Of a stretch of 64,000 bases of DNA, positions 24,502 through 34,959 are shown piece by piece. Numbering within the stretch: the stretch's first letter is position 1; every line of letters begins with the position of its first letter. The position numbers and the translations under genes are program-made. The DNA comes from Craspedostauros australis (Eukaryota > Bacillariophyta > Bacillariophyceae > Mastogloiales > Achnanthaceae), in the NCBI GenBank assembly GCA_026770025.1, contig JAMXDE010000003.1, positions 3,782,001-3,846,000 of the forward strand, in the 5' to 3' direction. The notes beneath the pieces were generated by a model that did no database searches, was not told where the DNA came from, and saw nothing but the letters and a program-made list of their open reading frames with translations.

Positions 24502-25993
24502 CTAATCGTCATCCTCATCGAATTCATCATCGAGCAGTAGATCGTCGATCATGCCGTCCTCGACGAGGTTCTGCAGTCTTTTTTGCCAAACGGAGGCTGA
24601 CCCTGCTCGCAGAGTCATGATGCGCTCGTCCGTGCTTGGGCGTATCCGAATGTCCACTTGCAGCAGGTTTGATGGCAACGGCGCTGGCAGCAGTGATGGT
24701 CTTTCAGTCTCTTGCGACGAAGGGGATTCATGGTCAGCGTATTCTCGCAACCGGATAGGCCATTCGATCAACGAGATGCAGTTGCGGAAGACATAATCCA
24801 AGTGCAAAGGCGCGAATTCATCAGCAGATGTCGCCGACAGCCGGTACAGATCCATGTGATGGATCCTGTCAACCAAGAGAAAGCGACGATATTGATCATG
24901 GTGACGTGAACCAGGTGACCAGCGTGTGTGAGATGATGCGATGGATCCGAATGCGCATGCTCTACTCTAGCATGGTGGACCCGTCAGTGAACGAGCATGG
25001 CAAGAAAAGACAATACGTGTAGGGACATGAGCATGGATATGGCGCTTGATCGCGCTGCGCAATATCGACAGGTACTCACTCAACGGGCTGCTTGTCGTCA
25101 TCTCCGCCCTCGATGGCATCGTCATTGTAGACGTAGGTGTTCGACAGCAGATACGTTGGCGAAGTGACTCTCACGTTCGGAGCAGCTGCTGTGAGACTTG
25201 CTGTCTCGCCACCATCATCAGTCCCATTCCCGCTGTCATCACCAATGGGTTGGCTCTCCCCTCCTAACTTGCAAGTGATGAACCCGCGCGAAAAAGCCGT
25301 CTTGCCTGCACCCAAATCACCGTCCAGCAATATGCAATCGGGCGGTCCCGAAACGCACGAGAGCAATCCCGCCACTTCCTCCATCTCCTCCACGGTTTCG
25401 ATGAGGAGCGGCAGCTCATACATGTCGTGCGAAACATTGGCGTGATCATCATCACCTCCACCCCAGCTTGTGCTTGCCAACGATCTTCCTCGTCTCGATT
25501 GCAATTGTGACTGCAATTGTGCTGATGGGTGCGATCCCTCCATGTGCCTGTGGCTCCGCCGTGATTTGCGAGCGTCGCCGGTGATACCATGCGAAAACAT
25601 CATTGATGATGATAGTGAGTGGAATGCGGCGATCCCACTACTCGTACTTCGCAAATGGTTGCGGGATAGTGTCTGCATCGTTGGATGCGGATGGCATTGT
25701 CCGAGGCTGGCTAGTATCCTTGAGAGGTTCTGCGCATGGCGATTCAGTTGGGGGCGCATGCGACGATGCAGGACGGGATATGCCATTGCGCTGTGCCGAG
25801 AGTGCAACAGAACCCCACGCCAGAGCACGGCGATGCAAGTTCCCACGATTGCAGGGAGCCTGAAAGGAGCGAACGAGGTGGACCGTGGAGCTCTCATGGA
25901 CCATAAGATGCCGAAGTTGGCTTTGACAGGCGATGGGACGTAGTGAATAGCAATGAACAGTGCAATGAACTCGTAGCTCGTAGCTGTCGACAT
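24502..25993 (-). CDS. tsaE: TsaE-type ATPase for tRNA t6A modification, probably organellar
   Basis: Exons 25993-25080 and 24865-24502 join in phase 2 across a 214-bp intron (GA|GTGAGT; TTGACAG|G), giving about 425 aa. An in-frame alternative ATG at 25897 would give 393 aa. TsaE is the P-loop ATPase that, with TsaB and TsaD in bacteria and organelles, makes threonylcarbamoyl-adenosine-37 in tRNA. Visible motifs are LLDGDLGAGKTAFSRGF (Walker A), SPTYLLSNTY, HHMDLYRL across the exon junction, and ISLIEWP. Cytosolic eukaryotic t6A synthesis does not use TsaE, so an organelle is expected. The long N-terminus has a hydrophobic stretch (FIALFIAIHYV) and STSFAP, similar to the plastid ASAFAP motif. 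There is an acidic Gly-rich insert before SPTY, and the C-terminus is a short acidic tail. Confidence 0.85.
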
Positions 25994-26256
25994 CCGATGG
26001 TTTGATGAGTCGCTGCCTTGGTGATTTTACTGTTGTTGCGCTGACCCACCACAAAGAAAATGGAAATCTTGTGTTGTGATCAGTGACAAACCGACGAAGA
26101 GCAGACAGATCGTATCTTTGGTATCGCCAAAGATATCTCCGACTACGCAGATGAGCACAGGAGCAGGTCGTACCACTCGAGAGTATTGGTACTACTAGTT
26201 GCACTAGCGAGAAATCGCATAATAGCTGCTCTGTTACACTTTTAGTTTGCAGGGAC

Positions 26257-29200
26257 TTATGCGTATTGGCGGAGCACGCGAGTCTTGTTCAAGCCGCAAG
26301 TCAGCGCTGATTGCGTTGTCTTGAGTGTGGAGGCGATGCTCGACAGCTTCATGGCGGCTCCCGATTGTCCATTGTCTCCATCTTGCACGTTCGGATCTGT
26401 GCGAGTTGCCGTATCGTCCTTGCCTGTCGCACCAGGCAGCTTCGGCCTGTCCATGGTGACAACTCGATCATCGGCCATGTACACTCCATCCGTGCCGGAG
26501 TGAGGTCCATCAGTCTCGCTCATCGGTCCCCACAATACGGCCGTGTCGCCAACTTTGATTTGGTTGTGGGCACCGGTGCGGTCCGTCGGACAACCAAGGT
26601 AGACCATGAGCATGTCCATGCAGACGTTGCCAGCAACGGGGTACTGATTCCCGCGGATGCAAACCTTCCCGACGCCTCTGCCAAGTTCGCGCGGGTATCC
26701 ATCCGCGAAGCCGATGGTCAGCGTGGCGATGATGGCGCCCGTGGCCGGTGCTTCGTACACGCGGTCATAGCCAACCGATTCGCCAGCACCCAGGGTGGCG
26801 ACGTGACGCACGGATGCGTACAGCGTGCTGATTGGCTTGATCTGAGCGAACGGGCGCTGTCCGAAGATGGCACCGCCGACGCGGACGAACCCACGTGAAT
26901 CGACTCCATCTGGTTGCTTGAGGAGATCGTGCGGATCAAAGTGCTGCAGCGACGGCGTGAGAAGAGCGGCGGAGTTATCGACGCTGAGCATGGGAACGGA
27001 GATGCCCGCCCCACGAACACGCTTCAACAATGATTTGAACTTTTGCACCTGCTGGTCCGTGAACTTGCTCAGCGCATTCGATGCGTCTGCCATGTGGGTT
27101 TGCATTCCATAAAACTCCAGCACGCTCGGGTTGGTGTATTCGAGTTCCACAAGCTCCTTCAAGATCTCGACCGTGTCACGCCAAGTTGGTTGTTGCTGCT
27201 GAGAATCTGTCTCGCTCTTCGCCTCGGGCTCGGTCGGTGGGTCCGTCCGGAATCCCAGCCGCCCCATGCCAGTGTCAATCAATGCATGCCATCGCAACGG
27301 TCGCTTGCGAGTTGCGGTTGGAGGTGGTGCGCGAGCTGTGCCATTGGCATGTGGCGGCAAAGGCGGCGTGTTGGTGGATGAAGTCAGCGAAACCGCCGAT
27401 GCGGATGCGGCGATGGTCGGTTGCGCCTCGGTCGTCGCTGCACCGTTTTCCGGAGGATCGACGGTCTTGGTTGTTGCGGTGGGAACTGGAGCTGGCACAT
27501 CACCGGCTCCATCCAGATCAGGCGGGGCGACACCAACCTCGCTGATTGCATCTGGATTGGCGGAGAGGCTGCCGCCGCTCACCACCGCGAATGTCTTGCT
27601 GCTGTCATCCGCGACAGCTGCCGTGCTGCTTCCAGCTCCAAACGAGCTTCCGAAGCTGTTGCACGCCTGGTATCGCTGCTGATGCTGACGGGTCCTGGAC
27701 ATCTTGGCAGCTTCCTCGATTCCAGCGAAAGTCGCTGAAGAGGTCTTGGTGGATACAGCTGTCACGGTTCCCATGGTTGAGGTCGCCACGGTGCTACCTC
27801 CATCGGAGTCTGGAATTGATTTGTTGGTTGATGCTGCGGCGGTACTAGTTTGCGTCCCAGCCGTTGATGCAGCCCCAGTTGCCTCCGGCTGAAACAGCGT
27901 CGTGACGGAGGGTTGTGTGGCAGGCGCCTGCGCTTTCTGTTGTTGTTGCTGTTGCTTTTGCTGCTTCATCTTCTCGTGTTCTTCCTTGAAGTGTTGCTGC
28001 GTTTCGGCCGCGACCTTTTGTGCCATGAGAATGGCCCTGACTTCCTTCGCGAGATCTCCACCTGTAACATTGGACAATGTTGCCGCGGCTGCTCGGTAGA
28101 CAGGGGCATCCTCTGTATTGGAGTCATTGGCGGTGTCAGCAAGGCCTGTTCCCAAAGCATCCCGCGGTTCGTGTGTTGGGATGATATCATTATCAATCGT
28201 TGCATCGTTGAATTGACTGGATGTGGTGACAACTGAGGGAATGCCATCCGAGTTGGATGTGTTGGCGCTTGCCCCCTCTTGTGGCGTTGTTGTCCCCTGG
28301 GATGGCTGTTGGGTGGCTGCAACAGGCCCATCAGCTGGCCTGGTGCCATTGGATGTTGCTGCTGCTGCTGCGTTATTTGGCTTGTTCTTTGCGAGAACAA
28401 CATGGGCAGCTGCATGTTTTGGTTGTATCGTGAGGGCCCATTCCTTTGTCTCCATCGCTGCGCGTTCGACCTGACTGTACTGCCGCTGCTCTCTGTCCAA
28501 CACCCATTCGCGCAGAGCGGCCGCAACCTCCGGACCGCTGACCATGCAATCGATGCTGTAATGGGCGTAGTCATCGAAACATCGGGGGAATCCGACGGGT
28601 GGTCCCAGTACGATAATTTGCACGTGCGCTGGACGCCTGGAGATGGTGGAGTGTCTGACAGGTCGCTTCGTGTGGTTGGGTTGGACGTGCGACGCCGCCA
28701 CCGACCTTGCATCTGTGGACAGCGACTGCGAAGATGGTTGGGATGCGATGGTTGAATTGTCTGCGCCGACAGGAGGCAATTGTATGGGTGTTGCCATTGC
28801 CATTGGCGTTGTGGCTGTTGCTGTTGGCGTTGTGGTCGCAGAGGTGATAGTAGTGACAGTGGTGGCGGTTGATGCCAGGGATGGGACGGTCGCATTCGGA
28901 TCAGTGAAGAGGGATTGGATGGTGGTCTTTCCGGTGAGTGCTGGTGCAACTGGAAGCCCAGCTGAAGATGGCGCGATGGTGGACCCCGATGCCGTTGGCT
29001 TTGGCGAAGTGGCACTCTTGCGCAGGTTGTTCGAGGCGGGAACATGAAGCGCGTTGCCGCTGGAAGTTGGTGTGCTGCCAGCGTCATTTTCGGCGGTGGG
29101 AACCGCAGCAGCCTGAGCAGACGAAGCATGCGCTGCATGGCGGTTCGGAAACAGCTCCTTGGCCTGCTGCTGGAACGCTTTGCGCAGCGCGATGCCTTCC

Positions 29201-29520
29201 TCCAGGGTGGCGACCGCAAAGGCCTCGGCGCCCATGCGATCCGCCAGATGCAGTGCCGTGGGAACCGCGCCGTGGCCATAGCCATCAGCCTTGACGACCG
29301 TGATGACGGAACACCTCTGACGGTTGGCAGCCGACTCGACCTCGCTGAAGTTGTGCTCCAGCGCATCCAAATGTATTTTGTGAATTGCGCGATGCTGCAG
29401 CTCTGCCGTTGCGGGGGCATTCGTGCTGCTGGTCCCAGCCGCATCTGATTGTGAAGCAGCATCTGCGCTCGCACTGGCAGCTGCCGGCGGGGCACTTTCG
29501 AGTGTTGTTGGGGCCATCAT
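26257..29520 (-). CDS. alr: alanine racemase with large low-complexity insertions
   Basis: Single open frame of 1087 aa from the ATG at 29520; bacterial Alr proteins are about 360-400 aa. Alr is a PLP enzyme that interconverts L- and D-alanine. The PLP lysine is K77 in VVKADGYGHGA, and the second catalytic base is the Tyr of ESVGYDRVY at about residue 918. Other family motifs are LIDTGMGRLGF (about 748-758), YGMQTHMADA, LSVDNSAALL, FVRVGGAIFGQ, IGFADGYPRELG and GNVCMDMLM. The length comes from two Ser/Thr/Pro/Gln/Ala-rich insertions, at about 121-296 and 365-740, on either side of a conserved barrel piece (HVQIIVLGPPVGFPRCFDDY). They contain no stop and keep the frame, so they are probably real disordered loops. 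No transit peptide is obvious. The first 45 residues are Ala/Ser-rich. Bacterial ancestry is likely, but I cannot date it. Confidence 0.88.
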   Translation of the reverse strand: MMAPTTLESAPPAAASASADAASQSDAAGTSSTNAPATAELQHRAIHKIHLDALEHNFSEVESAANRQRCSVITVVKADGYGHGAVPTALHLADRMGAEAFAVATLEEGIALRKAFQQQAKELFPNRHAAHASSAQAAAVPTAENDAGSTPTSSGNALHVPASNNLRKSATSPKPTASGSTIAPSSAGLPVAPALTGKTTIQSLFTDPNATVPSLASTATTVTTITSATTTPTATATTPMAMATPIQLPPVGADNSTIASQPSSQSLSTDARSVAASHVQPNHTKRPVRHSTISRRPAHVQIIVLGPPVGFPRCFDDYAHYSIDCMVSGPEVAAALREWVLDREQRQYSQVERAAMETKEWALTIQPKHAAAHVVLAKNKPNNAAAAATSNGTRPADGPVAATQQPSQGTTTPQEGASANTSNSDGIPSVVTTSSQFNDATIDNDIIPTHEPRDALGTGLADTANDSNTEDAPVYRAAAATLSNVTGGDLAKEVRAILMAQKVAAETQQHFKEEHEKMKQQKQQQQQQKAQAPATQPSVTTLFQPEATGAASTAGTQTSTAAASTNKSIPDSDGGSTVATSTMGTVTAVSTKTSSATFAGIEEAAKMSRTRQHQQRYQACNSFGSSFGAGSSTAAVADDSSKTFAVVSGGSLSANPDAISEVGVAPPDLDGAGDVPAPVPTATTKTVDPPENGAATTEAQPTIAASASAVSLTSSTNTPPLPPHANGTARAPPPTATRKRPLRWHALIDTGMGRLGFRTDPPTEPEAKSETDSQQQQPTWRDTVEILKELVELEYTNPSVLEFYGMQTHMADASNALSKFTDQQVQKFKSLLKRVRGAGISVPMLSVDNSAALLTPSLQHFDPHDLLKQPDGVDSRGFVRVGGAIFGQRPFAQIKPISTLYASVRHVATLGAGESVGYDRVYEAPATGAIIATLTIGFADGYPRELGRGVGKVCIRGNQYPVAGNVCMDMLMVYLGCPTDRTGAHNQIKVGDTAVLWGPMSETDGPHSGTDGVYMADDRVVTMDRPKLPGATGKDDTATRTDPNVQDGDNGQSGAAMKLSSIASTLKTTQSALTCGLNKTRVLRQYA

Positions 29521-30826
29521 TTGGATGTTACAGTGGCCTTGTATTGCGTTGCGTTGCGTTGTGTTGGTGTGGGGTTATGAACCAACCTCGGACGCGAGGT
29601 GGATCTGTGCTTCCGATGACCGTCCCGATGCAGGATGTGATCAAAGTGTCGCAAGTTGAGCTGTGTCCGCAGTCGCAGCTCCGCTGGCACGAGCGATCTA
29701 TCCGGGGCTTGGCTTTGGGTCTTCGCTGCAATTGTGGAGCATTTATAATGCGCAATGCGGGTATGTGCTATGATATCTCTGGAGAGTCCTTGTGCGAGTC
29801 AAAGTATTATAGAATACGAAGCTGGACTGGGAAGGATGGTATGGTAGAAAGCCAGTTACAGGGAGGCAGCAGTGGAACGGATGGCGCGGATGCGGAATCA
29901 GGATGAAGCGAATGACTGCAGCAGCAAGTTGTGGCTAGTTCGTATTGGCAAAGAGAGAAGAGAGCAATTGTCCGTTGCTTCGTGAATGTGAGGATGGTGC
30001 GAGCACCAATGCGATCGTCAATCCAGTCGTTCCTGTTGTTGTTGTTGCGATAGGAGTAGAGCAAAGTATGCTGCTCCTCTTCCTGTGGGATCTGGTCAAC
30101 TCCTCCGAGTGCGATCTACGGGCGCGAAGAACATCGAGAAGTCTGATTTTTCTTCTCCTTTTGCAGTCTTGGTCGCTTGTGTGTGACGATTTGTCGTGTG
30201 TCTGCGTCGCGTGATTCCGAAACAGCCGGCATCATCGTCGTCATCTTTGCCGCCGCAACGATGGTCATGGTCATGTGTTCGTGTCTGTGATGTCACCACG
30301 AAGGGCTTGTAGAGACCTCGCGGTGCCTTTTCGAGCTCGTCCGTAATTCCTTTCTCCTCGAGCCAGCCCAAGTCGTGCTTCATTCGTGATACGGGACTGG
30401 ATGAGAGCCGTTTTTTTCTTGCTTCGTCTCCACGTTTTCTCTCATCTTCTGCCAACAACTCCATCCTCCATCTTCCTCCTCCTCATCTGCGTGCACCTCG
30501 AATAGGGGATGAGTATCGATCTTTGGGCTGACATCTTCAGCTAGCCCGTAGAGTACTGCACCCCATTTAGATTGTGGGTATGTCTTGACTCTCTTTGGGT
30601 GTTGAGGCGATAACGCTTGGCCCACCCTCCAGAGGTATGGCCTTACTCTGGAAAGTTGTGACCACTCGCATCGTGCTTCAAGAAGTGCAATGCTCATATA
30701 ATAGAATAGTTAGTGTTATATTATATATACAATATTCTGGAGAGAGTGGGTGTACAGCTCTTTCTCTCCCCAAACATGGACATCCAGGGTTCCATAATAC
30801 GAATGTATCCAACTGAGATGGCGGAA
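29521..30826. other. intergenic region upstream of alanine racemase
   Basis: About 1.3 kb with no supported gene. The 5' leader side near 29541-29562 carries a repeated CAACG pentamer (minus-strand reading) just upstream of the alanine racemase ATG. An AT-rich patch with TTATATATAC lies near 30719-30728, close to the 3' end of the phosphoesterase gene. Confidence 0.45.
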
Positions 30827-32853
30827 TCAAACGATTCGGTTCGGCTCCGCATCGCCAGTCTCAGCCGGCTGTTCCATCTCTGTTGCAGTTGCGTCGACGG
30901 TGATGTATTCCAGTCGTGCCTTCCTTGTATACTTCACATACATCCAGGCACCGACAAGTGCAATGCCAACGAGCATGCCCCCAACGATAGGCTTCGCTTC
31001 CTGCTTGATATTAAACCTTGCCCACGATGATGACGATGCGCCATCTGCGGATCCATCGCATGGCCAGTACTGCTCGATGTAATCGATCCACAGGTGCGTG
31101 GTCTTCACTTCGACGTGCGTGGTATTGGATATCAGAGGTTGCAGCGGACCCAGGGTCTTGCCCGTCACGGTTTCCAAACGGCTCCGAACATCCGGAGCAT
31201 TGAAATGTGGCGCGTACACGGTGTACATCTTGGAAGGATCGAATCCATTCGTAACGATCGCCCAACCTGACGACATGAAACTGCCGGAGGCGAACTTGTG
31301 TAGTCTGATGTTCAGAGCATCAAGCAACGCTTGACCTTGGATGTTGCTGCTGACGTTGTATACGGTGTCGTTGAATGGCGAAACGATGACGACATCGTCG
31401 ACGAGGACTGTGCCTTTCGAGAGGTCATACCGCAACGCGCCTGTGGTCTGCACGAAGACAAGTTCCGAACTATGGTTGGTAAGGACCGTTGGGATGATCT
31501 TATCAATGTAAAGCCCAAACAGCGATTTTGGGTTGCTCGTTGGAACATTCAGACGGTACTCATGAGCTGCGCATCCGATCTTCCGGTTCAATCCCATGTC
31601 TTCTTGCGTCTGATGAATCTTGTCGGTCAGCGCCATGCCTCCCTTGGTTTGCAGGACGTCCACGTGAAGCACATCCGCGAGCTTTTGTTGATTGCTGTCG
31701 AGGAAAACATGCTCAAAGCGTGGCTGGGTCGCCTCCTGTTCGCCGCTTGTGTCAACACCAGCATCCGCATTTGCAGTCGATGCCGTCCTGTCCTTGATTG
31801 GAAAGCTGCAAAAACCAACGGTGTCCAGGTACTTGCCAGCTTCGAAGGACGAGGAGTATTCGTCCATCATCTGGTGCGCTCGGATGTGCGAATGTCCTGT
31901 GATGAACTGGACCGGCATGTCCGAGCCTGCGATGGCCCGAATCGCATCAAGGATGACATTAACCAAACCATCGCTGAAGTGCATGTGGGCCATAACAAGG
32001 ATGGCATCGTAGTCCAGCTTGGAGACGACCTCGACGAACCAATCCTGTTGGACGACATCCTGAACCCTGTGTACGAGTGCGATGTCACAGCTACCAACGA
32101 AGTTGTAGAGGAAGCCGAACGATAAAATTGTGGAGTTGGAGTGCTCGCCCTTGAGGTATGTGAATCGGTTGCCCATGGGCTCGTTCGTGGCATTCATCAC
32201 GGTGTTGGTGGTGAGGTAATTGCCTCCCCAGTGCGGGATGAACTCATCAACTGTCAATGTTCCAACGAAATGAGAGGCAGGCAGTGGTTATTGAGTGAGT
32301 TGGCGAGCAGGGGAGGTACAGAAGAATGGCCTGATTGGTTCATGGGAACACTCTCCGCAGACTCCAAGATTGGAACATACTCACCAACCCACCGAACTGT
32401 CTCCGTGTTGTACAGCTCATGGTTTCCCAAATTGACCACATCCCACGGCATGTGCTCCAACAAGGGCGTCAGGAACTGCGGTGGCGTCGTCGACAGCCCG
32501 GTCCCATCGACGAAGTCGCCATTCATGACGAAGAACAGATCCTTCTTCTGCTGCGCTGCGTGCTTCCGCAGACGTTCGTAGAAGGACAGCACGTCTCCGT
32601 AGTCGGCATTCATCGTGCTGCTGTGACGCGCGTGGCCCGCAATCCAGGAATGCACATCTGTGACGACCACCAGGTTCACATCACCGAACGGGAGATCCAC
32701 CTGCGATGGAGCCTCCAGTCCTCGGCGCAGCACACCAAGCTGGTGCGAAACATCTTCTCCAGTCTCCGCTCTGCCACCATCCACTCTCCCAAGGCACAGC
32801 TGCGCCACTGCACCCAGCACGATCAGAGCGAGCGCTATCCGTTGCATGCTCAT
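30827..32853 (-). CDS. secreted/type I membrane metallophosphoesterase (5'-nucleotidase-like, YHR202W-like)
   Basis: Exons 32853-32385 and 32250-30827, phase 1, 134-bp intron (GGTTG|GTGAGT; TTGACAG|TT); 630 aa. The start is the first ATG; the frame before it has none. Residues 1-22 form a signal peptide. Calcineurin-like phosphoesterase motifs follow: DVHSW (66-70), NGDFVDGTG (111-119), GNHELY (143-148), then MAHMHFS and ITGHSH in exon 2. These supply the Asp, His and Asn ligands of a two-metal centre. The arrangement resembles fungal YHR202W-type proteins and 5'-nucleotidases. A second domain of about 300 residues follows. One hydrophobic helix near the C-terminus (GGMLVGIALVGAWMYVKY) and a short basic then acidic tail suggest a type I membrane protein facing the lumen or outside. 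The substrate is unknown; a nucleotide or phosphate-scavenging role is plausible. Confidence 0.82.
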
Positions 32854-33863
32854 CGTCGAAGATGCAGACGCTGGAGGTGTGTGGAGGTAGGGGATTGTGG
32901 TCAATACGAGTACACGTAGTCGTATTGGGATGTATTCTATGCAGGTAACGTGAAGGAATGGTTTGTCTGGGGCTTTTCATCTCTCTGGATTTGGATTCAC
33001 AGATCATGCGTGCACAGACAGAGACAGGGCGTGTAGATTCTCTCGCACTCGTGCTACAAGAACTGGTTGATGCGTCGCCAAATCGCCTCGATGTGTTCTT
33101 TGGTTTGTGTGTTGGGACATCAGGCCTTTTGATCCTTTTCTCCACGACTCAGTGTCGTCAGCAAGATGTCTGCAAAAGCGCCACAAAACGAATTCGTGAG
33201 TGTTCCGACAACATCCGCAACACTGCTCTGTCACGTGGCGGCCTACCTCTCTCTCTCTCTTGGTGTGTGGAGAGAGAGAGAGAGAGAGAATGCTCGCTCT
33301 ATTCCCTGATCTCTCAACCGATTTCTGCCTCGATCTGGAATACACGAGTACGGTCCTCTACGAGCGTTTGCGTGTCGTCAACTATAGCTGCCTGCGAGGA
33401 TGCTTTTCGGGACCTTTGGATTGGGAGCATTTTCTAGCTTCCCAGAGAGTAGAGTGGTTTGTAGTCAATCCCGTGAGTTTCAATAGTCACAAATAGTACT
33501 TATATAGGCCTACATTGATGTGCAAAGAAATGAGACCAGATCCATCCACCACAAACACCGCCTGCGAGAATGCCGATGTCCATCACGCCATCGCCTCATC
33601 GCCTCACCGTCGCTCATCCCTGTCAGTTTGACCTGTGAGTATTCCTACCATACCATACTTCTTCTCCCGTTCCCTCCACTTCTTGCACCCATCGTCCAGG
33701 CCACCGTTGTGCCTACGAGAGTATCTGTCCTTGAACGATACGAATATCTCCTCATCGTTCTGAACATTGTACTCCAATCTGTCGTGATCCACGATACAGC
33801 ATAGAGAATAGAGAGCAGAGTAGCCTACTCTTCAGCAACCTGAGCGATTCGGTCAGCTCGACC
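32854..33863. other. intergenic region with CT/GA inverted repeat
   Basis: About 1 kb between divergent promoters (phosphoesterase on minus, DTD on plus). It contains a TACGAGTA octamer at 32905 and a CT run followed by a GA run at 33247-33289. No supported coding sequence. Confidence 0.45.
33247..33289. repeat. CT run facing GA run (perfect potential hairpin)
   Basis: A CT repeat is followed, after about 10 bases (TGGTGTGTGG), by a GA repeat. The two arms are complementary over at least 13 bp, so this DNA or its transcript could fold into a hairpin. It lies in a divergent promoter region. Confidence 0.8.
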
Positions 33864-34559
33864 ATGCAAAGAGACTGCTCTCAGCATCAGCAACAACATC
33901 ATCGAGACAGGAATCTACGATCACACCAGCAGCGCATCTACCAGCGCTGGGCCGATACTAGTGCGAGTACAACCCACAAGCCCGCGGCCGCTTTTCCACT
34001 CAAGCTCTGCCAGCTTCTTTGCATCCTCCTCGTACATCTGTGCTTCCTTTTTCATCCTGCATCTTCCATGAAGCTGGTCATCCAGCGCGTCAAATCCGCG
34101 TCCGTCACGGTGGATGGCAGCGTCATTTCCTCCATCGGTCCCGGAGTGATGGCCTTGGTGGGGCTGCATCAGGATGACACGCAAGAGGATCTGCAGTACT
34201 GCTGCAAGAGGCTCCTGGCTGCCAAGCTATTCGCCAATGACAACGATGTAGCATGGAGGCACGGGGTGAAGCAACGCAACCTCGAACTGCTTTGCGTCAG
34301 CCAGTTCACGCTCTACGGCAAGCTCACAAAGAAGCATCAGCCGGATTACAAGGTCTCCATGAAGAGCATCCCAGCGCAGGAGATGTATGCCAACTTCATC
34401 GACATGCTCAAAGCGGCCTACGAACCTGACAAAATCAAGGACGGCGAATTCGGGGCCAAGATGGACGTGGCCTTGGTCAATGACGGTCCAGTCACCATCG
34501 TGGTGGAGACAGAACCCAAGACGCCTGATACCAACGGCACAGACACCGCAGCGCCTTGA
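33864..34559 (+). CDS. DTD1: D-aminoacyl-tRNA deacylase (DTD)
   Basis: 231 aa from the ATG at 33864; the conserved protein begins at an internal ATG (34068, MKLVIQRV), so translation may start there and give about 163 aa. DTD hydrolyses D-amino acids (and Gly from tRNA-Ala) off mischarged tRNAs. The two signature motifs are present: SQFTLYGKL and NDGPVTIVV, the second providing the cross-subunit Gly-Pro loop. The start KLVIQRVKSASVTVDG and GVMALVGL are also typical. The upstream 68 residues contain a strong hydrophobic stretch (LCQLLCILLVHLCFLF) that could be a signal sequence for the plastid or ER if used. Having both starts would allow dual location, but that is inference. The gene converges with HBS1. 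Confidence 0.92.
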   Translation: MQRDCSQHQQQHHRDRNLRSHQQRIYQRWADTSASTTHKPAAAFPLKLCQLLCILLVHLCFLFHPASSMKLVIQRVKSASVTVDGSVISSIGPGVMALVGLHQDDTQEDLQYCCKRLLAAKLFANDNDVAWRHGVKQRNLELLCVSQFTLYGKLTKKHQPDYKVSMKSIPAQEMYANFIDMLKAAYEPDKIKDGEFGAKMDVALVNDGPVTIVVETEPKTPDTNGTDTAAP

Positions 34560-34959
34560 GCGCGTACCATCAAGTACACTTGCACAGTGCTTGTTTCACG
34601 TGTATGATTGCTCACACGCACTCGTCGGACACGGCAAATTGAGAGAACCTGCTGGGGCCAGTGTGCTGCAATGGCAGCCACGTGTCGTTGTCAACATTTG
34701 CGGCTGATTTTTCATGCGCAATTAGCGCACAGATGCAGCAGCACAAACTCCAGTTGTAATGGTCTTGAACTTGCCCCTCAACGGCTAGGATCTCTGAAAG
34801 CGAAAGACGCGTACCAGTACGAGTACCAAGGGGCCTTTTTCTCATAACTTTCGCAGAAGTTGGCATTTGGTGGCTGTATGGTTTCCATTAGTAGGGTTTC
34901 AGTATCTTTACTTAGGTCACCAACTCTTTCTTCAGCCTCTCCATTCGTCGTCTGTCACA
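34560..34959. other. convergent intergenic region DTD / HBS1
   Basis: About 400 bp between two 3' ends. It contains a TACGAGTA octamer at 34818 and no coding sequence I can support. Confidence 0.5.

Noticed and set aside
27966..29495. 509-aa open frame on the minus strand
   Set aside because: It is an out-of-frame shadow of the alanine racemase low-complexity region, rich in Gln/Arg/Pro/Ser without any domain.
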